NCBI RefSeq assembly: GCF_020181035.1
Contig: NZ_JAIQYY010000033.1
Coordinates: 1 to 64,000, forward strand
From: Streptomyces sp. CoH27
GTDB taxonomy: Bacteria > Actinomycetota > Actinomycetes > Streptomycetales > Streptomycetaceae
Length of the DNA stretch: 64,000 nucleotides
Direction of reading: 5' to 3'
Shown: piece after piece, positions 17,082 through 24,922 of the stretch
Layout: each line of letters starts with the position of its first letter
How positions within the stretch are numbered: position 1 is the first letter of the stretch
Notes under the pieces: model-generated
Database searches by the model: none
Told to the model about the DNA's origin: nothing
Seen by the model: the letters and a program-made list of their open reading frames with translations, nothing else
Position numbers and translations under genes: made by a program

Positions 17082-19527
17082 GCCCAGGTGGCGCCCGATG
17101 CCGGAGTGGACGTGGGAGTGGGACGGTTACGACCCCGCTGCCGAGCAACTGCGCGAGTCGCTCTGCACACTGGGCAACGGCTACTTCGCCACGCGCGGCG
17201 CGGTGCCCGAGTGCCGGGCCGGGCTGGTGCACTGCCCGGGTACCTATGCGGCCGGGTGCTACAACCGCCTGCAGTCGGCCGTGGCGGGGCGTCAGGTGGT
17301 GAACGAGGACCTGGTCAATCTCCCGAACTGGCTGCTCCTGCGGTTCCGGCCACGTCCCGCCGACGGGGCCTGGGGCCCATGGTTCTCCCCGGACACGTGT
17401 ACCGTCCTGGACTACCGGCACACGCTGGATCTTCGCCGCGCCCTGCTCACCCGTACGTTCCGCTACCGGCCTGGCGACACCGGCGTGCTGAGTGTGGAGC
17501 AGACCCGCTTGGTGCACATGGCGGATCCTCATCTGGCTGCGCTGCGGACGGTCTTCACGGCCGAGGACTGGTCGGGGGAGATCGCGATCGAGTCCTGCCT
17601 CGACGGCGATGTGATCAACAGCAATGTGCATCGCTACCGCTCTCTCGACCGCCGCCACCTGACCCAGGTACGCACCGGCACGTACGAGCCGGACACGGTG
17701 TGGCTGCACTGCCGGACCAGCACCTCCGACATCGGCTTCGCCATGGCCGCCCGGACAGTCGTCGCCGGACGGCCGCCCGCGTCGTCCGAGTTCCGCTCGG
17801 TCCGCCACCGCGCCGTCCACCGCCTTGCGATACCCATCGCCCCGGGCCGACCCGTCGCCGTGGAGAAGACCGTGGCACTGCACACCTCACGCGACACGGC
17901 GGTCAGCGACCCACTGGAAGCGGCGCTCGACGGGGTGTCCATGACCGCTGCCTTCGCGGACCTGATGGATTCCCACGCTGCCGCGTGGGAGCAACTGTGG
18001 CGGCGAGCGGAGATCCAGGTGCCCGGCCAGGCCGGCCGCGTCCTGCGCCTGCATCTCTTCCACCTCCTGCAGACACTGTCCCCCCACACGGCGGATCTGG
18101 ACGTGGGCGTCCCCGCCCGTGGGCTGCACGGCGAGGCGTACCGGGGCCATGTCTTCTGGGACGAGCTGTTCGTCCTGCCGTATCTGAACCTGCACTTCCC
18201 GGAGGTGTCCCGGGCGCTGCTCACCTACCGGTACCGGCGCCTGCCGCGGGCGTGCCGGGCCGCCGCCGCGACCGGCCGGGCCGGGGCGATGTACCCGTGG
18301 CAGAGCGGCAGCGACGGCCGCGAGGAGACACAGCAGCTGCATCTCAACCCCCGCTCGGGCAGCTGGCTTCCCGACCACTCCCGGCTCCAGCACCACGTGG
18401 GCTCGGCGATCGCCTACAACGTGTGGCAGTACTACGAGGCCACCGGCGACACCGAGTTCCTGCACACCAGGGGCGCGGAGATGCTCCTGCAGATCGCACG
18501 CTTCTGGGCGGACACCGCGGTCTTCGACCCCGACACCGACCGCTACCGGATCCGCGGTGTCGTAGGCCCCGACGAGTATCACGACAGCTACCCGGGAGCC
18601 GCTGAGCCAGGGCTGGACGACAACACGTACACCAACGTCATGGCCGCCTGGGTACTCACCCGCGCCCTCGGCCTTCTGCGGCGCCTGCCCGCCTGGCGCA
18701 GGGAGGAACTGTTCGACCGCGTCCGGCTGGACGTCGGTGAACTCCCGAAGTGGGAGGAGGTGTCCCGGCGGCTGCGGGTGCCGTACCACCAGGGCGTCAT
18801 CAGTCAGTTCGAGGGCTACGACGACCTCGCCGAGCTGGACTGGGCCGCCTACCGAGCCCGCTACGACAACATCCGCCGGCTGGACCGGATCCTGGAGGCC
18901 GAGGGCGACGCGGTCAACCGCTACAAGGCGTCCAAGCAGGCCGACATCCTCATGCTCGGCTACCTGTTCTCGCCTGCCGAACTGCGGCAGCTTTTCCGGC
19001 GTCTCGGGTACGACCTGGACGACGAGATCTGGCGCAGAACCGTCGACTACTACCTTCAGCGCACCAGCCACGGCTCCACACTCAGCGAACTCGTCCACGG
19101 CCTGGTCCTCGCCAGAGCCAGACGGGCCGAGGCATGGCGCTACGTCCAGGAGGCCCTGGAGGCCGACATCGCCGACATCCAGGGCGGCACGACCGGCGAG
19201 GGCATCCATCTCGGGGCCATGGCCGGGACCCTGGATCTGGTCCAACGGGGTCTGACGGGACTGGAGGTCCGCGAGGACGCCCTGTGGCTGGACCCGGTAC
19301 CTCTCCCGGCGCTCTCCGAGTACGGCTTCTCGCTGCGCTACCGCGGTCACTGGGGTGTCGGCGTACGACGCCGGAGCGGACAGCTGGAGATCGGGGTGCC
19401 CGACTCGGAGGAGTCCCCGATCCGCGTGGTGCTGGCCGACCGGGCCGTGACCATCGCACCAGGAGAGACCTGCACGCTGGTGCTGCCGACGAGTCATCGC
19501 CGACCACCGCGTCGGCATGATCAGTGA
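17074..19527 (+). CDS. glycoside hydrolase family 65 phosphorylase
   Basis: The 817-residue protein is full length for GH65 (maltose, trehalose or kojibiose phosphorylases): N-terminal beta-sandwich beginning LCTLGNGYFATRG, an (alpha/alpha)6 barrel with HVFWDELFVLPYL, MYPWQSGSDGREE and the catalytic general acid Glu501 in VVGPDEYHDSY, DDNTYTNVMAAW, then KQADILMLGYLF and the GGTTGEGIHLG phosphate-site loop. It would split an alpha-linked disaccharide with phosphate, conserving energy as a sugar phosphate. The GTG at 17074 overlaps the USP gene; an ATG at 17098 is an alternative. No linked beta-phosphoglucomutase is present. Substrate specificity cannot be assigned. Confidence 0.88.
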   Translation: MSEPRWRPMPEWTWEWDGYDPAAEQLRESLCTLGNGYFATRGAVPECRAGLVHCPGTYAAGCYNRLQSAVAGRQVVNEDLVNLPNWLLLRFRPRPADGAWGPWFSPDTCTVLDYRHTLDLRRALLTRTFRYRPGDTGVLSVEQTRLVHMADPHLAALRTVFTAEDWSGEIAIESCLDGDVINSNVHRYRSLDRRHLTQVRTGTYEPDTVWLHCRTSTSDIGFAMAARTVVAGRPPASSEFRSVRHRAVHRLAIPIAPGRPVAVEKTVALHTSRDTAVSDPLEAALDGVSMTAAFADLMDSHAAAWEQLWRRAEIQVPGQAGRVLRLHLFHLLQTLSPHTADLDVGVPARGLHGEAYRGHVFWDELFVLPYLNLHFPEVSRALLTYRYRRLPRACRAAAATGRAGAMYPWQSGSDGREETQQLHLNPRSGSWLPDHSRLQHHVGSAIAYNVWQYYEATGDTEFLHTRGAEMLLQIARFWADTAVFDPDTDRYRIRGVVGPDEYHDSYPGAAEPGLDDNTYTNVMAAWVLTRALGLLRRLPAWRREELFDRVRLDVGELPKWEEVSRRLRVPYHQGVISQFEGYDDLAELDWAAYRARYDNIRRLDRILEAEGDAVNRYKASKQADILMLGYLFSPAELRQLFRRLGYDLDDEIWRRTVDYYLQRTSHGSTLSELVHGLVLARARRAEAWRYVQEALEADIADIQGGTTGEGIHLGAMAGTLDLVQRGLTGLEVREDALWLDPVPLPALSEYGFSLRYRGHWGVGVRRRSGQLEIGVPDSEESPIRVVLADRAVTIAPGETCTLVLPTSHRRPPRRHDQ

Positions 19528-19554
19528 GACAGGTCTCGCACGCCGCCATCGCGC

Positions 19555-19912
19555 ACCCCCACTCGGCCGGCGGCCTGACCGAGACGGCGCGGATGCCGGC
19601 CTACCCGGCCGCCCACAGCGCCCAGTGCGGCGCCCCGTCGTCTCGGAATGCCCGCCGTGGCCGAGGGCTCACCACCCTGGCCGCCGGACGAACGGACCCC
19701 GGCCTGCTGTCCCGCCTGCTCCGTCGCCCCGGTCTGCTGCCCGACCGGGCGCCAGCAGTCATCCGGATGGTGCCGCCCGCCTCGCCGCCTCCGCCCTGCC
19801 TGCCTTCGCCGACGACGTCGACCATCACCTCACCCACGGCGCCGGCCCCGCCGCCCACCAGCCACTCCTCCATCCCGTACCGCCAACAGCGCCCCCGGAG
19901 ACCTGGCGATGA
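19555..19912 (+). pseudogene. NuoF-like flavoprotein, frameshifted C-terminal remnant
   Basis: Three reading frames together spell the end of a NADH-binding NuoF-like subunit: a PHSAGGLTETAR...SAQCG stretch (iron-sulfur region), GLTTLAAGRTDPGLLSRLLRR, then in another frame GASSHPDGAARLAASALPAFADDV and HPVPPTAPPETWR ending with TGA at 19910-19912. The Cys expected before HPDG is replaced by Ser. The last frame overlaps the ferredoxin start as ATGA, the arrangement of an intact operon. At least two frameshifts and loss of the 5' part make this a pseudogene. The assignment rests on motif recognition in the broken frames. Confidence 0.5.
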
Positions 19913-20143
19913 CCCGCACCAGAACCCCGCGCATCAACCGCATCGCCTGCACTGGACAGGGCCTGTGTGCCGAACTACTCCCCTGCGAACGGGGCTGTCC
20001 TGTTCTCAAAGACCGGGCCGTGCCCGACCTTCTGCGCACGCACGCACGCCCGCCGCGCCGTCGCCGCCTGCCCCACGCCTGGCTGTCCGGCCCGGAAGCA
20101 GGGCCGGACGTCCCCTGTCACCCCACCGGACGGCGCGCTGTGA
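19909..20143 (+). pseudogene. ferredoxin, frameshifted at a CGCA repeat
   Basis: From the ATG at 19909 the frame encodes INRIACTGQGLCAELLP, the C-x5-C cluster motif of small actinobacterial 3Fe-4S/4Fe-4S ferredoxins, and continues to LLRTHAR. The expected HARRAVAACP, which brings the last cluster Cys, is present in another frame. The break falls in three CGCA units at 20035-20046; removing one four-base unit restores LLRTHARRAVAACPT and an open frame to TGA at 20141. It is thus either a slippage mutation or a phase-variable gene. It follows the NuoF-like remnant and precedes the metal ATPase. Confidence 0.6.
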
Positions 20144-20194
20144 TGGACGAGGACCGACCCGACGGTCGCCGCGCCGGACGGACCGAGGTGCGTC

Positions 20195-22528
20195 ATGAAT
20201 CACCGCTCCACTCTTGCAGCACGGCTACGTCGCCTGCCCGCGGCGGCCGCCTCCGCACGGCTCGAACCCGTCCTCCTGGCCGTCACGGCGGCTGCTCTGA
20301 CCGCCGGCGGCATCGCCTGGCTCGCCGATTCGGGCAGGCTCGCCGACCTGTTTTGGGGCTTGGGCACCCTGTCCGCCGTCGTCCCGGCGGTGGGATGGGT
20401 ACTGAGTGCCCTGCGGCACGGACACGCCGGCGTCGATCTCATCGCCGTCCTCGCGCTCGGCGGCACCCTGGCCGTCCACGAGTACCTCGCGGGTGCGCTG
20501 ATCGCGCTGATGCTCGCCACCGGCCGCACCTTGGAGGCCGCCGCTCAGCGGCGTGCCTCTCACGACCTGCGTGCCCTGCTGGAGCACACCCCGCGCTCCG
20601 CGCGCCGCCGTACCGATGACGGTGTGGCCACGGTGCCGCTGGCCGAGGTCGCCGTCGGCGACCTGCTCATCGTCGGTCCCGGCGAGGTCGTCCCCGTCGA
20701 CGGCCGCGTGGAGACCAATGCCGCTGTCCTCGACGAGTCGGTGCTCACCGGCGAGGCCCTCCAGGTCGAGCGGGCCCGGGACGAGCCGGTGCGCAGCGGC
20801 GTGGTGAACGCCGGAGGCGCCTTCGAACTGCGCGCCACGGCCACCGAGCAGGACAGTACCTACGCGGGGATCGTGCGGCTGGCCCGGCAGGCCGGCGCCG
20901 AGTCCGCGCCCGTCGTACGGCTGGCCGACCGATACGCCGCCTGGTTCCTGCCCCTGTCTCTGGCCGCGGCAGGCCTGGCCTGGCTGATCAGCGGCTCCGC
21001 CGTACGCGCGGTCGCCGTCCTGGTGGTCGCCACCCCCTGCCCCCTGCTGCTGGCCGCACCGGTCGCCATCGTCTCCGGTCTCTCCCGCGCCTCCCGCCTC
21101 GGCGTCGTCATCCGCGACGGCGGCACTCTGGAGAACCTCGGCCGGGCCCGCACCCTCCTGCTGGACAAGACCGGCACTCTCACCCGCGGCCGTCCCCGTG
21201 TCCTCGACGTCACCGCCGCCCCCGACGTCAAACCCGCAGAAGTCCTCCGCCTGGCGGCCTCACTCGACCAGTACTCACCGCACGTCCTGGCCCACGCCAT
21301 CGTCGACACCGCCCGGGAACGCGGACTGACCCTGCCCGTTCCCTCCCACGTCACCGAGGAACCCGGCCGGGGCGCCACCGGCACCATCGACGGACACCAT
21401 GTCTCCATCGGCCGCCTCGGCCCCACCGACGACCGGCCGACCTGGGCGAAGGCAGTCGACAACCGCGCCCTCCTCGACGGTGCGGCCGTCGCCTGGCTCA
21501 CCGTCGACGGGCGCCTGGCCGGCGCCGTCCTGCTGCGCGATCCGCTGCGCCACGACGCCCCGCGCACCCTGCGCCACCTGCGAGCGGCAGGCATCAACCG
21601 GCTGCTGATGCTCACCGGTGACCGCGCGGCGCCCGCCCACGAGGTCGCCGCCGTCCTCGGCCTCGACGACGTCCGCGCCGAGCTCGGCCCGGCCGACAAG
21701 GTCGCCGCCGTACGCGCCGAACGCGAGCGCGCGGTCACCGTGATGGTCGGCGACGGCGTCAACGACGCCCCCGCCCTCGCCGCCGCCGACATCGGCGTCG
21801 CCATGGGCGCCCGCGGCTCCACCGCCTCCTCCGAAGCCGCCGACATCGTCCTGACCACCGACCGCGTCGACCGCCTCGCAGACGCCGTCACCATCGCCCA
21901 ACGAGCCCGGCGCATCGCCGTGCAGAGCGCGCTCGGCGGCATGCTGATGTCCTTGGCCGCCATGGCCACGGCCGCCGTCGGTCTGCTCCCGCCCGCCGTC
22001 GGCGCCCTGCTCCAGGAGGGCATCGACGTCGCCGTCATCCTCAACGCCCTGCGCGCTCTGCGCGTTGACCAGGCCGCACGGTCGGCCCTCACCCCCGCTG
22101 CCGAAGCCCTCATCCACCGCTTCGCCGCCGAACACGACGACCTCCAGGACGTCCTCGAATCCGTACGCGACGCCGCCGACCGCCTCTCCGACAGCCCCGG
22201 CCCAACGGCCCTGGCGGCCGTCGAGGAGACCCACCGTCTGCTGACCGAACGGCTACTCCCCCACGAGTACGCCGAGGAGCACCAGCTCTATCCGGCCCTC
22301 GCCCCCACCCTGGGCGGCCCCGAGGCCACCGCCACCATGAGCCGCGCCCACACCGAGATCGAACACCTCTCCCGCCGCATCGCCACCCACCTACAACTCG
22401 CCCACGCCAACGGCGGCCTGGCCCCCGAACAACTCGACGACCTGCGCTCCTGCCTCTACGGCCTGAACACGGTGCTGCGCCTGCACTTCACCCAGGAAGA
22501 GGAGAACTACTTCTCCCTCGCCCCGTAA
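20195..22528 (+). CDS. P1B-5-type metal-transporting ATPase with C-terminal hemerythrin domain
   Basis: The 777-residue membrane pump has N-terminal transmembrane helices without a metal-binding domain, the actuator TGE at 185-187, the transmembrane metal site TPCP (280-283), phosphorylated Asp324 in DKTGT, ATP-hinge GDGVNDAP (519-526), two final helices near 575-625 and a hemerythrin domain (about 640-777) with HDDL (His647), HEYAEEH (690-696), HTEIEH (719-724) and HFTQEEE (764-770), a full set of di-iron ligands. TPC plus hemerythrin defines the P1B-5 subgroup; Sinorhizobium Nia exports Ni and Fe. The usual HP motif reads SPHVLA. It probably exports Fe or Ni with O2 or iron sensing by the tail (inference). 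ATG at 20195, GAGGTG upstream. Confidence 0.88.
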   Translation: MNHRSTLAARLRRLPAAAASARLEPVLLAVTAAALTAGGIAWLADSGRLADLFWGLGTLSAVVPAVGWVLSALRHGHAGVDLIAVLALGGTLAVHEYLAGALIALMLATGRTLEAAAQRRASHDLRALLEHTPRSARRRTDDGVATVPLAEVAVGDLLIVGPGEVVPVDGRVETNAAVLDESVLTGEALQVERARDEPVRSGVVNAGGAFELRATATEQDSTYAGIVRLARQAGAESAPVVRLADRYAAWFLPLSLAAAGLAWLISGSAVRAVAVLVVATPCPLLLAAPVAIVSGLSRASRLGVVIRDGGTLENLGRARTLLLDKTGTLTRGRPRVLDVTAAPDVKPAEVLRLAASLDQYSPHVLAHAIVDTARERGLTLPVPSHVTEEPGRGATGTIDGHHVSIGRLGPTDDRPTWAKAVDNRALLDGAAVAWLTVDGRLAGAVLLRDPLRHDAPRTLRHLRAAGINRLLMLTGDRAAPAHEVAAVLGLDDVRAELGPADKVAAVRAERERAVTVMVGDGVNDAPALAAADIGVAMGARGSTASSEAADIVLTTDRVDRLADAVTIAQRARRIAVQSALGGMLMSLAAMATAAVGLLPPAVGALLQEGIDVAVILNALRALRVDQAARSALTPAAEALIHRFAAEHDDLQDVLESVRDAADRLSDSPGPTALAAVEETHRLLTERLLPHEYAEEHQLYPALAPTLGGPEATATMSRAHTEIEHLSRRIATHLQLAHANGGLAPEQLDDLRSCLYGLNTVLRLHFTQEEENYFSLAP

Positions 22529-22660
22529 AAGTCGCGGGGAGCTGAACGCGGGTGCGACGCGGACGGAGCACACGGTCCGGATCCCTGCGCAGGTCGTGAC
22601 CGGAGGCCAGCTGTCCTACAGACGTAGATCTCTCCGTCTGGGGCCCTGCAGGCTCGTGCG

Positions 22661-24412
22661 CTACGACGCGTTCTCTGCTCCCTGGGCGGCGGCTCGGCCC
22701 CCGAGCAGCGGTACGTTCCACCTCAGTCGGGTACCGCCCCCGGACGGTTTCTCCACGGTGAACCGGCCGCTCAGCGCGGTTGCCCGGTTTTCCAGGTTCG
22801 CCAAACCGCTGCGTCTCACGCCCTCCGGCATCCCCGAACCGTTGTCCGTGACCGTGAGCCGCAACTCGCCTCTGCCAACCGCGAGATGCACATCGACGGC
22901 GCTCGCGTCCGCGTGCCGGACGCAATTGCTCAGTGCCTCGGCGAGCACGGGGATCAGGTGGTCGGCCACGGCCTCGGGCACTTCGCTGTCCAACAACCCC
23001 TCCAGGCGCAGGGCCGGGGCGAAGCCGAGCGGGGCAATGGCCGCCTCCACCGTCGCGACCACCCGCCCGCGCAGAGTCTGCCGCTCCGGCCCGCCCTCAT
23101 GTGTGCGCAGCCCGAAGACCGTCGATCGGATGATCTTGATGGTGGTGTCGAGGTCGTCCACCGTTTGCGCCAGCCGCCCGGCCGCCTCTGGCGGGCCCTG
23201 TACGAGGCGCTGGAGGCCCTGCAGAGCCATCCCGGAGGCGAACAGCCGTTGGATGGCGAGGTCGTGCAGGTCCCGGGCGATACGTTCGCGATCCTCGAAC
23301 ACCGCGAGCCGTTCCGCGTCACGGCGACGGTCCGCCAGCTCCATCGCAAGAGCCGCCTGCCCTGCGAAGCGGAGCAGCGGCTCGGTCTCCGCCTCTTTGA
23401 AGCGCCCGCCGTCCTTGCCCCGGGCGATCAGAAGTATGCCGCGGGCCGCCACACCTGTCCCCAAGGGCACCGCCGCCACGGGTCCGAGTCCGGCCAACAA
23501 CTCCGTCTCCTCCTCGCTGGTAAGCGGATCATGCGCGACGTCGGCACTGACGACGGGTCCGTCGAAGGCCGCCCGGAGCAGTCCCTCTGGTCCTGTAGGG
23601 CGCAGACCCGTGTACTTCTGTGCGCCTTCCCCCACCGCCAGAACAGTGTGCAGCTCGTCCGTTCCCTCGACGGGTACGACGATGACGCCCAGGTCGGCGG
23701 AGGTGTTCCGCCGGGCGTGCTCCGCGATCAGCTGCAGCACCTCGCGCCGCGGCCGCCCCGACAACAGACCGCTCGTGACGTCCGCCCCGGCCTCCAGCCA
23801 CGCTTCCCGGCGCCGTCCCTTCTCGTACAGCCGAGCGTTCTCGATCGCTACCCCGGCCGCGACGGAGAGCGTCGAGACGACCGCCTCGTCCTCGGCGTCG
23901 AACGCCTGCGCGCCACGCTTGTTCGTCAGATACAGATTGCCGAAAACCTCGTCGCGTACCCGAATGGGCACCCCGAGGAACGAGTGCATGGCCGGATGAT
24001 GCTCGGGGAAGCCGTAGAAGTCCGGATGTTCGGAGATCTCCGCGATCCGCACCGGCTCCGGGTACCTGATCAGCAAGCCGAGCACGCCGTGGCCCTGCGG
24101 CAGTGGCCCGATCCGTTCCCGCAGCCCGTCACTCATCCCGACAGGTACGAACGCCGACAGCTTCCGGTCCTCGCCGATCACGCCCAGCGCCCCGAACTCG
24201 GCGTCCACGAGCGCGACCGCCGCCTCGACGATGTGCCGCAGCACCACCGGAAGCTCCAGCCCCTGGCCGACCGCGAGCACCGCCTCCAACAGCGGGTGCA
24301 CCCGGTCCCGCATGCTCCGCATGGCATCCACACGCGCCTGAAGCTCGTCCAAGCACTCGTCCATGCGAATCCGCGGCCACGCCCTGCCGCTCTCGAAGCC
24401 GCCTGCATCCAC
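22661..24412 (-). CDS. DevS/DosT/OsdK-like GAF-GAF sensor histidine kinase
   Basis: The 583-residue soluble kinase has GAF-A (about 50-195), GAF-B (about 215-355), a HisKA_3 dimerisation domain with the phosphorylated His383 in ERIARDLHDLAIQRLFASG, and a HATPase domain (DNGSGMPEG, GLANLENRA). GAF-A contains GFPEHHPAMHSFLGVPIRVR, the region that carries the haem-ligating His in DevS/DosT; His139 is the likely equivalent. It should sense O2, NO or redox and phosphorylate a NarL-type regulator of the DosR/OsdR kind. No response regulator is adjacent, so it is orphaned or signals to a remote partner. ATG at 24412 (GGAGG nine bases upstream) preferred; ATG at 24364 is possible. Confidence 0.88.
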   Translation of the reverse strand: MDAGGFESGRAWPRIRMDECLDELQARVDAMRSMRDRVHPLLEAVLAVGQGLELPVVLRHIVEAAVALVDAEFGALGVIGEDRKLSAFVPVGMSDGLRERIGPLPQGHGVLGLLIRYPEPVRIAEISEHPDFYGFPEHHPAMHSFLGVPIRVRDEVFGNLYLTNKRGAQAFDAEDEAVVSTLSVAAGVAIENARLYEKGRRREAWLEAGADVTSGLLSGRPRREVLQLIAEHARRNTSADLGVIVVPVEGTDELHTVLAVGEGAQKYTGLRPTGPEGLLRAAFDGPVVSADVAHDPLTSEEETELLAGLGPVAAVPLGTGVAARGILLIARGKDGGRFKEAETEPLLRFAGQAALAMELADRRRDAERLAVFEDRERIARDLHDLAIQRLFASGMALQGLQRLVQGPPEAAGRLAQTVDDLDTTIKIIRSTVFGLRTHEGGPERQTLRGRVVATVEAAIAPLGFAPALRLEGLLDSEVPEAVADHLIPVLAEALSNCVRHADASAVDVHLAVGRGELRLTVTDNGSGMPEGVRRSGLANLENRATALSGRFTVEKPSGGGTRLRWNVPLLGGRAAAQGAENAS

Positions 24413-24701
24413 GACAGCCTCCGCATGCTCCTCGGTCCAACAAGCCCCATCGAGCCCGCACTCCCCACGGTAGAACTGGGCGCCCCAGACGGGCCACAGA
24501 GCCCAATCCGCGAGTGGAACGGCAGGTCAGGTCGGGCGGCAGAGATCGCCAGCAGGACGGTCGAAGGCGGTTCCGTACTTACCCGCCCGTATGCCGCCCC
24601 GATCAGCAGCAAGCGTTGATCCGATGCGATGCGATGGCCCTGAGGATGCAGCCTTCACCATAGGGAACCCGACTTCAATGCGGGTGATCGATCCGGCCGC
24701 G

Positions 24702-24731
24702 GGGGACTGTCCGTCGACAAAAACAGTCCCC
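24702..24731. repeat. inverted repeat (9-bp arms), uncoded region 24413-24922
   Basis: GGGGACTGT at 24702-24710 and ACAGTCCCC at 24723-24731 form a perfect 9-bp stem with a 12-base loop. The roughly 510-base region 24413-24922 has no gene I can support. From about 24820 it is distinctly more AT-rich than its surroundings, suggesting the edge of an inserted element. Confidence 0.5.
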
Positions 24732-24922
24732 GGTAGTGCTGCACGTGTCCTGAAACCTCAGTCGTCACTGCTGTTTCGGTATCGCGCCGGCTTGCCGGGG
24801 GCCTGAACCACATCCTGTCCGAGTCACTCCGCCGACTAGACGTCCTCACCGGCTTTATGGCTCTTTCGGTGTTGTGGCCTAGTAACTACTTTGCACAGAA
24901 TTCACACTAAGTCAACAGATAT

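Noticed and set aside
24590-24660. Possible small gene between the kinase and the recombinase-like gene
   Set aside because: Open frames there have no ribosome site, no codon bias and no recognisable product.
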